From assembly GCA_946183815.1 (NCBI GenBank), contig CAMHDG010000108.1, forward strand, positions 1-6,082: a stretch of DNA of 6,082 nt, given 5' to 3'. The notes beneath the pieces were generated by a model that was not told the DNA's origin, made no database searches, and was given only the letters and a program-made list of their open reading frames with translations. Both the position numbers and the translations under genes were made by a program. Each line of letters begins with the position of its first letter. Positions within the stretch are counted from its first letter, which is position 1. Source of the DNA: an uncultured bacterium (lineage in GTDB: Bacteria > Cyanobacteriota > Vampirovibrionia > Gastranaerophilales > Gastranaerophilaceae). Shown piece by piece: positions 1-5,823 of the stretch.

Positions 1-55
1 GAGAGGGGCTTTTAACGATTTATATATTTACCCCCGCTAAACAATAATTTACTTA

Positions 56-64
56 TGCTATAAT
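56..64 (+). promoter_or_regulatory. Extended -10 promoter of the SGNH hydrolase gene
   Basis: TGCTATAAT is a perfect extended -10 element (TG at 56-57, TATAAT at 59-64). No convincing -35 box lies 16-18 bases upstream, which is tolerated by extended -10 promoters. Initiation about seven bases after the box would fall at or next to the A of the ATG at 71, implying a leaderless transcript. Bases 1-55 otherwise show only a short G-rich and a short C-rich run, and no gene that I can support. Confidence 0.6.
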
Positions 65-70
65 AACACT

Positions 71-676
71 ATGCAAAAAATATTATGTTTTGGTGATAGC
101 AATACTTACGGATATATTCCTAAAACAGGAAAGCGTTATGACAAGGACACACGCTGGAGCGGTATTCTTAAGACAAAACTTTCCGGTAAGTATGAAGTAA
201 TTGAGGCTGGTTGCAACAACAGAAATGGCTTTATTGACAGTATCGATGGGGTAGAATTTACGGGATATAAGGTGTTGCCAAAATATTTAGAAGAAAAACC
301 CGATATCGTTATTTTAGCAATAGGAATCAATGATGTTCAAAAATTCTATAAGCCAACACCTGATATAATAAAGCGTGGTTTAGAGTTAATGTGTAAAACT
401 ATTCTAAAAACAGGTGCAAAACTAATACTAATTGCACCGCCTGTGCTTAATGATGATGTACTCAAAAGTAATTTTTCGTTTCAGTTTGACGAACAATCAA
501 TAGAAACATCAAAAGTTTTGCCCGATATTTATAAATTAACTGCAACAGAATTAAACTGCGGATATATTGACATGAACGAATACACAAAAGTATCTTCTGA
601 AGATGGACTCCACTATTCACCACAAAGCCACGAAATCATTGCAAACACAATTTATAACTACATTATTAATCTTTAA
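71..676 (+). CDS. SGNH/GDSL-family hydrolase (esterase/lipase-like)
   Basis: A 201-residue protein of the SGNH hydrolase superfamily, which removes acyl or acetyl groups from esters using a Ser-His-Asp active site. The family blocks are in order: block I FGDSNTYG near the N-terminus with nucleophile Ser10; block II around EAGCNN (Gly47/Asn50 region, somewhat atypical compared with the usual G-x-N-G-R); block III GIND at 85-88 with oxyanion Asn87; block V DGLH with Asp178 and His181. The length is typical of single-domain members. No signal peptide or membrane segment is visible, so it is probably cytoplasmic; the substrate cannot be told from sequence. The ATG at 71 is the only usual start codon between an in-frame stop at 38-40 and block I, yet no Shine-Dalgarno sequence precedes it and an extended -10 box ends six bases upstream, so translation is probably leaderless. 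The 3' end overlaps the convergent neighbouring gene by 11 bases. Confidence 0.9.
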   Translation: MQKILCFGDSNTYGYIPKTGKRYDKDTRWSGILKTKLSGKYEVIEAGCNNRNGFIDSIDGVEFTGYKVLPKYLEEKPDIVILAIGINDVQKFYKPTPDIIKRGLELMCKTILKTGAKLILIAPPVLNDDVLKSNFSFQFDEQSIETSKVLPDIYKLTATELNCGYIDMNEYTKVSSEDGLHYSPQSHEIIANTIYNYIINL

Positions 677-2297
677 TGTGTCCTCTAAAACTGTTTAAAG
701 AGGAATATTTTTCATTATTCTTTTTGGAAAAGGCATTGTAGATTTTGTAATCATTAAGTGAATTTGCCTGTTCAATTTTCCTGTCATTCTTTTGTTTTCT
801 GTTTGTTATAAAAATGTTTAGTTTTGGAAGCAAAACCCCGAGTGCTATTGTGGAATAAGCAAGACCGCTAATGTGGGCAAGGTTAAGTTTCCACATGTTT
901 TTCTTTGCGAAATCTGCCCCTTTAGATGCGATTTCATTATGTGATTTCAGAGATAAATCGTTCAACCAGTGACGAATACCTTTTCCTTTTTTATGCTCAT
1001 TGAAGAGGTTTTCACGTTTTCTGTCTAACAGGTTAGCAACACCTTTTGACGCAAATCCCCCAAATACAAGCCAATTTAAGAACCCTAAATAATCTCTTGT
1101 TGCTGTTTCCCGAAGTTCATCCTGACTATCAGATGCCATAAATCTGCCTATCAGAGTAGAGGCATAAACGGTTTTGATAGCGTTCCCGCTTGTAACAGGA
1201 CCTGTAAATTCTAATTTTTTCACAAAATCTTTTGGTGATTTTACCTTCATTACTCCAAGTGCCATAGCAGCCATGCCCGCACTCATTATCAATTTTTCTG
1301 CTAATAATTGTTTGCTATTATCTTTGTTTTGTGCCTTGTTCTTTACGTTGTCGTTGTAATTCTTATCCCCGACAAACCCTTTCGTACCTGTACGTTTTTC
1401 AGTTATTTTTCTGTTTATATATTGATTTGTAAGTCCCAGCGTTGAGGCTAACGAGAGTGCGCCTATTGATTTGATATTATTTATTTTATTGATTTTATCT
1501 ATTGCTTCATTCGGAGTTATGGCTTTATTCGTAAATACATCTTTTCCCATATCAACAGTATCTCTCAAAAGATTAGGGATATTTGTTGATAAAGTTTTGT
1601 CTTCAATTTTTACCCCTACATTGTTCACTCCTAATGCGTTAACGACACGACTGCCAATAATTGTGAGGAGTTGTTTTCTGTCCTTTTGGGTTATTGTTTT
1701 GTCTTCAATTAGTTCTGTTATTGTATTTGTAATACCTTCTTTAGACTTTAGTTTGTGATGAATACCTGAATATTTTTGATTATCCCATGATATATTGTTC
1801 CAGCGTTGTTCATCCAGCCATTTTACGTTTTCCCAATCAATATTTTTGTATTCATTGATTTTCTTGCCGTCACGACCTGAAACTCCATCAAGAACATTTG
1901 ATACAAAGGCTCTTGTGTTATTTTTTGATTTTTCCCACGAGGTTTTTAATAAAGTCACACTATCTTTACTAAACCAAGAATTTGGGTTAATTTTTATGTG
2001 TGGTTTAATGAGTTTGTTAGCGACTTTTGTTATCCCTTTAGCAAAAAGACTTGCAGAAAGGCAGACAATTAATGTTCCTGTAAACTCTCTAAAGAAGGTT
2101 TCTGCTCCTGCGTACTTATTTCTTTCTTTAGTGTCAACATACGTTCTTGGACCAACCATCGCAAAAAGGTCAATCCCAACCGCATTTGCCATAGGGTTCG
2201 TATCCAGTGTCCTCAACGTAGTTGTTATCATACCATCTAACGCTCCGTTAAACTTTACATTCTTTCTGTTATTATCATTTATTTTTTGAATTTTCAT
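666..2297 (-). CDS. Unrecognised membrane-associated protein, 543 aa, with N-terminal KFNG tract
   Basis: I do not recognise a family. The ATG at 2297 is preferred because GGAG lies six bases upstream. A GTG ten codons further up (2327) has no ribosome site and sits inside a terminator stem. The N-terminus is a short basic polar stretch ending in KFNG (residues 15-18). Hydrophobic, Gly/Ala-rich segments lie near residues 73-97, 277-294, 335-352, 405-424 and 473-493; several could span or enter the membrane, the first and last being the most convincing. No cleavable signal peptide is visible. Between them are charged, Lys/Asn-rich stretches, and a tandem Trp motif WxNxxW at 155-160 and 166-171. 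Only one cysteine was seen. The C-terminus (after about 498) is basic and probably disordered. The Lys-rich tail and KFNG start recall poorly characterised proteins of gut Vampirovibrionia; that resemblance is from memory. Expression appears to be controlled by the attenuator-like leader upstream. It is convergent with, and overlaps by 11 bases, the SGNH hydrolase gene. Confidence 0.8.
   Translation of the reverse strand: MKIQKINDNNRKNVKFNGALDGMITTTLRTLDTNPMANAVGIDLFAMVGPRTYVDTKERNKYAGAETFFREFTGTLIVCLSASLFAKGITKVANKLIKPHIKINPNSWFSKDSVTLLKTSWEKSKNNTRAFVSNVLDGVSGRDGKKINEYKNIDWENVKWLDEQRWNNISWDNQKYSGIHHKLKSKEGITNTITELIEDKTITQKDRKQLLTIIGSRVVNALGVNNVGVKIEDKTLSTNIPNLLRDTVDMGKDVFTNKAITPNEAIDKINKINNIKSIGALSLASTLGLTNQYINRKITEKRTGTKGFVGDKNYNDNVKNKAQNKDNSKQLLAEKLIMSAGMAAMALGVMKVKSPKDFVKKLEFTGPVTSGNAIKTVYASTLIGRFMASDSQDELRETATRDYLGFLNWLVFGGFASKGVANLLDRKRENLFNEHKKGKGIRHWLNDLSLKSHNEIASKGADFAKKNMWKLNLAHISGLAYSTIALGVLLPKLNIFITNRKQKNDRKIEQANSLNDYKIYNAFSKKNNEKYSSLNSFRGHIKD
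681..712 (+). terminator. Probable intrinsic terminator of the SGNH hydrolase gene
   Basis: TCCTCT (681-686) pairs with AGAGGA (699-704). An inner AAA/TTT pairing is possible across a two-base bulge, and an ATATTTTT tract follows. It starts five bases after the hydrolase stop codon, as expected for a plus-strand terminator. It lies within the last codons of the convergent membrane-protein gene. In the minus direction no T run follows, so it should act one way. The T tract is interrupted, so strength is uncertain. Confidence 0.5.
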
Positions 2298-2304
2298 ATT
2301 TTTC

Positions 2305-2399
2305 TCCGCACTAAAAAAGTTCCTCACAAAATAATATGTAAGGAACTTTAAATAAATCTTATACTACAAAATCCGCACTACAAAACTAGTAAGTTCCTC
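2305..2399. repeat. Two-copy split direct repeat in the leader
   Basis: TCCGCACTA followed by AAGTTCCTC occurs twice. In copy A the blocks are 2305-2313 and 2317-2325, three bases apart; in copy B they are 2372-2380 and 2391-2399, ten bases apart. On the minus strand these are the downstream arms (segments 2 and 4) of the leader hairpins plus their following sequence. A smaller direct repeat, ACTACAAAA, is at 2363-2371 and 2377-2385. The pattern suggests a local duplication that supplied the two competing hairpin arms. Confidence 0.6.
2313..2349 (-). terminator. Leader terminator hairpin (segments 3:4)
   Basis: Read on the minus strand, AAAGTTCCTTACA (2349-2337) pairs with TGTGAGGAACTTT (2328-2316), giving 13 pairs including one U-G wobble and an eight-base loop. 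The last Ts of the stem run into a six-T tract (2318-2313). The structure ends about 15 bases before the membrane-protein ATG, after its promoter, so it should stop transcription before the gene unless an alternative fold prevents it. The stem is AT-rich at its base, so efficiency may be moderate. Confidence 0.6.
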
Positions 2400-2454
2400 C
2401 TTTGAACTTACAGCAACAACAATTTGTTAATTTTGCATTGATTTTGTTTGTCAT
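2386..2454 (-). CDS. Putative 22-codon leader peptide with four consecutive cysteines
   Basis: A short frame starts with ATG at 2454 (MTNKIN...) and ends at TAG 2388-2386. Residues 12-15 are Cys-Cys-Cys-Cys (codons TGT TGT TGC TGT), followed by KFKGGTY. A weak ribosome site (GAG, eight bases upstream) precedes the ATG, and a TTGACA promoter would start transcription about 25 bases before it. It contains segment 1 and segment 2 of the leader hairpins, so a role as a sensing leader peptide is the best reading. Alternatively it could be a small functional Cys-rich peptide, or a chance frame created by a TTG-repeat-like tract. An AAAGGAGG string in its codons lies in the 1:2 hairpin loop but has no start codon at a useful distance. 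Confidence 0.5.
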   Translation of the reverse strand: MTNKINAKLTNCCCCKFKGGTY

Positions 2455-2485
2455 TTTATTTTCTCAGTTTACTATCTTGATAACT

Positions 2486-2514
2486 ATAAAACAACTAAAA
2501 AATATTTTTGTCAA
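2486..2514 (-). promoter_or_regulatory. Promoter for the leader and membrane-protein gene
   Basis: The minus strand shows a perfect -35 TTGACA (2514-2509), a 17-base spacer and a -10 TTTTAT (2491-2486; four of six consensus bases). A better -10-like TATAGT lies three bases further on but at poor spacing. Transcription would begin near 2479, placing the whole leader-peptide frame and both hairpins in the transcript. Confidence 0.6.
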
Positions 2515-2534
2515 TACACAACTGACTGATTATT

Positions 2535-2563
2535 ACTATTTATTCACAAAACCACTATTTATT
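2535..2563. repeat. Direct repeat upstream of dapF
   Basis: ACTATTTATT occurs at 2535-2544 and again at 2554-2563, 19 bases apart start to start, just upstream of the dapF -10 box. The spacing is close to two helical turns, so it could be a paired regulator site. In such AT-rich sequence it may equally be chance. Confidence 0.3.
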
Positions 2564-2574
2564 TGATGTTGATA

Positions 2575-2595
2575 TATAATTTAAGAAAAAAGGGA
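2575..2595 (+). promoter_or_regulatory. dapF -10 box and ribosome binding site
   Basis: TATAAT (2575-2580) is a consensus -10 with no clear -35 at standard spacing; a TG at 2570-2571 could give an extended -10 with the overlapping TATATA. Initiation near 2587 would leave a leader of about 16 bases. AAGGGA (2590-2595) is a good Shine-Dalgarno sequence seven to eight bases before the dapF ATG. Confidence 0.4.
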
Positions 2596-2602
2596 TAATT
2601 AT

Positions 2603-3457
2603 ATGACATTTATCGATTTTACTAAAATGAACGGGTTGGGAAACGACTTTGTAATACTTGATTATGAAGAATATAAAAAAGCGGAAATTGCACCGGATAA
2701 ACTTGCACTAAAACTTTGTGACAGGAACTTTGGAATTGGTGCAGACGGACTTATTATTGTTAACCCTGAAACAACTAATTCGGATATTTCGTGGATATTT
2801 TATAATTCTGATGGTACTGTTGCCCAAATGTGCGGAAATGGAATGAGATGTTTTGCAAGATATGTCTATGACAAAAAATATGTCAATAAGAAACGATTTA
2901 GTGTTAGTACAAAAGCAGGAATTATCATCCCTGAAATAATATCAGATAACGAGGTTAAGGTTAATATGGGGAAACCTGTTCTTGAACCTGAAAGAATACC
3001 ATGCAACTCTGATTTTAATCTGAATATCCCTTATCAAATTGAAAACAATACATTTTATCTCAATGCAATAAGCATGGGAAATCCTCATTGTATAATTTTC
3101 GTTGAAAAAGAGAGCAAAAAACTTGCCCTTGAATATGGTTCAAAAATGGAAACTGACACTCTTTTCCCTGAAAAAACGAATGTAGAATTTGTTGAAATCT
3201 TATCAAGAAATGAAGTTATAATAAACGTGTGGGAAAGAGGTTGCGGAATTACCCTTGCTTGTGGAACAGGGGCTTGTGCTACGACCGTTGCAGGTATTAT
3301 GAACGGTTATCTTGATAATACGGTAACCGCAAAACTCCCGGGAGGGAATTTGCAAATTGAATGGCAAGGCAGTCCTAAAAATACGGAAGAATGCGTTTAT
3401 ATGACAGGACGAGCGGATTATTCTTTTGTCGGGAAATTTTATTTAAACAATTCATAA
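2603..3457 (+). CDS. dapF: Diaminopimelate epimerase
   Basis: A PLP-independent epimerase that converts LL-diaminopimelate to meso-diaminopimelate, the precursor of lysine and of the peptidoglycan cross-linking residue; it acts in the cytoplasm. The 284-residue length is normal for the family. Both halves of the pseudo-symmetric fold are present. The N-terminal half has FTKMNGLGNDFV near residues 6-17 and the catalytic Cys77 in MCGNGMRC. The C-terminal half has GNPHC (159-163), ERGCG (211-215) and the second catalytic Cys220 in ACGTGACA. Substrate-binding Asn14, Asn68, Asn160 and Asn193 are visible. The ATG follows a good ribosome site and begins right at the first conserved strand, so the start is secure. 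The last 19 bases overlap the convergent dapL gene, which supplies its substrate. No terminator was found at its 3' end. Confidence 0.97.
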   Translation: MTFIDFTKMNGLGNDFVILDYEEYKKAEIAPDKLALKLCDRNFGIGADGLIIVNPETTNSDISWIFYNSDGTVAQMCGNGMRCFARYVYDKKYVNKKRFSVSTKAGIIIPEIISDNEVKVNMGKPVLEPERIPCNSDFNLNIPYQIENNTFYLNAISMGNPHCIIFVEKESKKLALEYGSKMETDTLFPEKTNVEFVEILSRNEVIINVWERGCGITLACGTGACATTVAGIMNGYLDNTVTAKLPGGNLQIEWQGSPKNTEECVYMTGRADYSFVGKFYLNNS

Positions 3458-4620
3458 AATCTTTCCATAGCCTCCTGAGTCTTTTCGAGAGTATTAAATG
3501 AGGTTAATCTAAAATAGTTTTTCCCATTATTGCCAAAGCCTGCTCCAGGAGTGCCAACTATACCGATTTTTGTTAATAACAAGTCGAAAAAGTCCCATGA
3601 ATTCATGTTGTTAGGACATTTTAACCATATATAAGGCGAATTTTTACCGCCTGTGTAGTCTATCCCTAATTTATCCAACGTATCACTTATAACTTTTGCG
3701 TTACGTTTATAATAATCAAGGTTTTGTTTAATCTGTTTTTGTCCTTCTTCGGAGAATACTGCGGAAGCACCTTTTTGAACAATATATGAAACCCCGTTAA
3801 ATTTTGTTGTTTGTCTGCGAAGCCACATTTTGTTAAGACTTGAGTTATTAAATACCAACTCATTAGGAACAACTGTATAACCGCACCTTGTACCTGTAAA
3901 ACCCGCTGTTTTAGAGAATGAACAAAACTCAATGGCACACTTTTTGGCGTTCTCAACCTCATAAATACTTTTTGGTAAGTTTTTATCATCAATAAAACTT
4001 TCATAAGCAGAGTCAAACAATATCACTGCCTCGTTTTTAATAGCATAATCAACCCACACGGATAGTTGTTCTTTATTGTAAACTGCTCCTGTCGGGTTGT
4101 TTGGAGAGCAAATGTATATAATGTCTGCTTTTACAGAATTATTTGGCATCGGTAAAAAACCGTTATTTTCGTTTGCATCAATAAACACAATCTTTCTGCC
4201 AGCCATTATGTTTGTATCAACATATACAGGATAAACAGGGTCAGGGATAAGAACGATATTATCTTTATCAAACAAATCTAATATATTACCCAAATCACTC
4301 TTTGCACCGTCAGATACAAAAATTTCATCTAAATCTAATGATACATTATTTTTATCATAATAAGACAATATAGCCTCTTTTAAAAAGTCATACCCTTGTT
4401 CCGGACCATATCCTTTAAAAGTTTCTTTTCTTCCCATTTCTTCAACCGCACTATGCAGTGCCTCAATTACAGCATGGCAAAGCGGTTGGGTAACATCGCC
4501 TATGCCTAATTTTATTATTTCTACGTCTTTATTATGTTCTGAAAACTCTTTTACCTTTTTTGCAATAGTCGAAAACAAATAACTCTCATCCAGATTTTTA
4601 TAATTCTCATTAACTCTCAT
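3439..4620 (-). CDS. dapL: LL-diaminopimelate aminotransferase
   Basis: A fold-type I, PLP-dependent aminotransferase that converts tetrahydrodipicolinate directly to LL-diaminopimelate with glutamate as amino donor, bypassing the succinyl or acetyl branches of the lysine pathway. At 393 residues it is slightly shorter than the roughly 410 usual for DapL. Visible motifs: LGIGDVTQPL (38-47); KGYGPEQGY (69-77), a DapL-like substrate region; the PLP-phosphate stretch SDGAKSD (103-109); DPVYPVY (127-133); SPNNPTG (172-178) with Asn175; FDSAYE (202-207) with Asp203; SFSKTAGFTGTR with Schiff-base Lys237; and the carboxylate-binding Arg371 in YFRLTSF. These separate it from aspartate or alanine aminotransferases, though a relaxed specificity cannot be excluded from sequence. 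A ribosome site, GAGAGGAT, lies about five bases before the ATG. It runs convergently to dapF and divergently from mnmA. Confidence 0.93.
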   Translation of the reverse strand: MRVNENYKNLDESYLFSTIAKKVKEFSEHNKDVEIIKLGIGDVTQPLCHAVIEALHSAVEEMGRKETFKGYGPEQGYDFLKEAILSYYDKNNVSLDLDEIFVSDGAKSDLGNILDLFDKDNIVLIPDPVYPVYVDTNIMAGRKIVFIDANENNGFLPMPNNSVKADIIYICSPNNPTGAVYNKEQLSVWVDYAIKNEAVILFDSAYESFIDDKNLPKSIYEVENAKKCAIEFCSFSKTAGFTGTRCGYTVVPNELVFNNSSLNKMWLRRQTTKFNGVSYIVQKGASAVFSEEGQKQIKQNLDYYKRNAKVISDTLDKLGIDYTGGKNSPYIWLKCPNNMNSWDFFDLLLTKIGIVGTPGAGFGNNGKNYFRLTSFNTLEKTQEAMERFYELFK

Positions 4621-4649
4621 GCTCTATCCTCTCATTGTTAACCTTTTAA

Positions 4650-4679
4650 ATTATATATAAAATCAACATAAATACGCAA
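4650..4679 (-). promoter_or_regulatory. dapL: Candidate dapL promoter
   Basis: The minus strand carries TATAAT at 4655-4650 with a weak -35 TTGCGT (4679-4674) at an 18-base spacing. Initiation near 4643 gives a leader of about 23 bases that includes the ribosome site. The -10 is consensus; the -35 is poor. Confidence 0.4.
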
Positions 4680-4690
4680 GCAAGTTTGTT

Positions 4691-4722
4691 TATGATATTC
4701 TTTTTTGTAAAGGAATACGAGG
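4691..4722 (+). promoter_or_regulatory. mnmA: Candidate mnmA -10 box and ribosome binding site
   Basis: TATGAT (4691-4696) matches five of six -10 bases; no good -35 is seen. GAGG at 4719-4722 is seven bases before the mnmA ATG and sets that start. The 109-base gap to dapL therefore carries divergent promoters whose -35 regions overlap. Confidence 0.35.
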
Positions 4723-4729
4723 TAAAGAT

Positions 4730-5821
4730 ATGAAAATATTAGTAGGATTATCAGGCGGAGTTGATTCATCTGTTGCGGCATTGTTACTGAAAGAACAGGG
4801 ACACGATGTTATCGGGGCAACAATGTCTATATGGAGAGAACGAACAGACTTAAACCTGAGTGTTATGAAAGAAAAAAGCACTTGTACTCATGGTGCTTGT
4901 TACGGGCCTGACGAAAAAGAGGATATAGAATCTGCACGCAAAATTGCCGAACAAATCGGCATCCCTTACCACGTATTTGAATGTGCGAATGAGTATGAAC
5001 AAATTGTTCTTGATAATTTTAAGGAGCAATATTTGTCAGGCAGAACCCCTAACCCTTGTATCAGGTGCAATGCGTTAGTTAAGTTTGGGGTGTTACCGCT
5101 TTTGGCAAAACAAAACGGGTTAGATTTTGACAAGTTTGCAACAGGTCACTATGCAAGAATAGAGGAGCGTGACGGAAGATTTATACTAAAACGTGCAAAA
5201 AACCCTAAAAAAGACCAGTCATATTTTTTATATAAATTAAAACAAGAACAGTTGAGCAATATCTATTTACCGCTTGGTGAATATACAAAGGAAGAAATAA
5301 GAGAAATTGCAAGAAAAGGCGGACTTGATGTTTCTGAAAAGCCTGACAGTCAAGACTTTTATGAGGGTGATTATAACGAACTTTTGGGGATTGAGGCCAA
5401 AAAAGGTAATATTGTCGATTTAGACGGAAAAATTCTGGGTGAACATGACGGCATCTGGAATTATACAATAGGTCAAAGAAAAGGGATAGGGATTTCTGCA
5501 CCTGAGCCTTTGTATGTACTGGAATTAAGAAAAGACACAAATGAGGTTGTTGTAGGTTATAAGGACAAAACCTTTAAAAAATCGCTTACGGCTATTGATT
5601 TAAATTGGATATCAGTTGAGAAATTGACAGAACCAATGAAAGTTACGGCAAAAATTCGCTCAACCCAACAGCCGACAGAGGCGACAATTACCCCGATTGA
5701 TAACGATACCGTAAAGGTTGAGTTTGACGAATATCAAAAATCCATCGCTATCGGTCAGTCAGTTGTATTTTATAACGGAGATGATGTAGTCGGGGGCGGA
5801 ATAATAGATTCTGTTGAGTAA
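4730..5821 (+). CDS. mnmA: tRNA-specific 2-thiouridylase MnmA, variant active site
   Basis: Catalyses ATP-dependent 2-thiolation of wobble U34 in tRNAs for Lys, Glu and Gln, using sulfur relayed ultimately from cysteine. The 363 residues are full length. Domains in order: N-terminal PP-loop ATPase with SGGVDSS (8-14), NPCIRCN (108-114), ATGHYA (137-142) and DQSYFLY (162-168); a central tRNA-binding domain with TIGQRKGIGI (246-255); and a C-terminal beta-barrel from about 280. Cys113 aligns with the conserved first active-site Cys (E. coli Cys102), and Cys110 replaces the usual Asp, making CxxC. The second catalytic Cys (E. coli Cys199, normally in a SQ-D/G-I-C-F context) is replaced: the sequence reads DSQDFYEGDY, with Tyr211 at that place. 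Extra Cys52, Cys57 and Cys85 occur in the N-terminal domain. The family assignment is firm; the sulfur-transfer chemistry may differ. No plus-strand terminator is obvious after the stop. Confidence 0.95.
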   Translation: MKILVGLSGGVDSSVAALLLKEQGHDVIGATMSIWRERTDLNLSVMKEKSTCTHGACYGPDEKEDIESARKIAEQIGIPYHVFECANEYEQIVLDNFKEQYLSGRTPNPCIRCNALVKFGVLPLLAKQNGLDFDKFATGHYARIEERDGRFILKRAKNPKKDQSYFLYKLKQEQLSNIYLPLGEYTKEEIREIARKGGLDVSEKPDSQDFYEGDYNELLGIEAKKGNIVDLDGKILGEHDGIWNYTIGQRKGIGISAPEPLYVLELRKDTNEVVVGYKDKTFKKSLTAIDLNWISVEKLTEPMKVTAKIRSTQQPTEATITPIDNDTVKVEFDEYQKSIAIGQSVVFYNGDDVVGGGIIDSVE

Positions 5822-5823
5822 AA

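Larger units (their letters stand above)
2298..2479 (-). promoter_or_regulatory. Attenuator-like 5' leader of the membrane-protein gene
   Basis: Segment 1, GTAAGTTC (2411-2404), pairs perfectly over eight bases with segment 2, GAACTTAC (2396-2389). Segment 2, as AGGAACTT, is also complementary to AAGTTCCT in segment 3 (eight pairs plus a wobble). Segment 3 pairs with segment 4 to form the terminator at 2349-2313. The 1:2 and 3:4 pair therefore competes with the 2:3 antiterminator. Four Cys codons (2421-2410) abut segment 1, and the leader stop codon (2388-2386) immediately follows segment 2. A ribosome stalled at Cys codons would mask segment 1 and allow 2:3; one reaching the stop would mask segment 2 and allow termination. 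The leader RNA would be about 170 bases, normal for attenuators. The layout is seen directly; the mechanism is inferred. Confidence 0.55.

Noticed and set aside
136..330. Minus-strand frame opposite the SGNH hydrolase
   Set aside because: It is antisense to a gene with intact SGNH blocks and has no independent support.
1174..2289. Three hydrophobic plus-strand frames (1174-1359, 1471-1758, 1795-2289)
   Set aside because: They are antisense to the membrane-protein gene, have no ribosome sites or family motifs, and have the hydrophobic composition expected opposite a Lys/Asn-rich gene.
2298..2327. GTG start for the membrane protein adding ten residues
   Set aside because: It has no ribosome site and lies inside the leader terminator stem; the ATG at 2297 has GGAG at six-base spacing.
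2389..2411. The AAAGGAGG string in the leader hairpin loop as a ribosome site for another gene
   Set aside because: No ATG, GTG or usable TTG follows at a suitable distance; the bases are codons AAA GGA GGA of the leader frame.
3687..4016. Minus-strand frame inside dapL
   Set aside because: It is an out-of-frame shadow of a gene with complete catalytic motifs.
4624..4635. Three-codon ATG-AGA-GGA-TAG frame just upstream of dapL
   Set aside because: It merely overlaps the dapL ribosome site; too short to support as regulatory without conservation.
4690..5540. Minus-strand frames opposite mnmA (4690-4881, 5205-5540)
   Set aside because: They lie antisense to a well-conserved enzyme and show no start signals or recognisable motifs.
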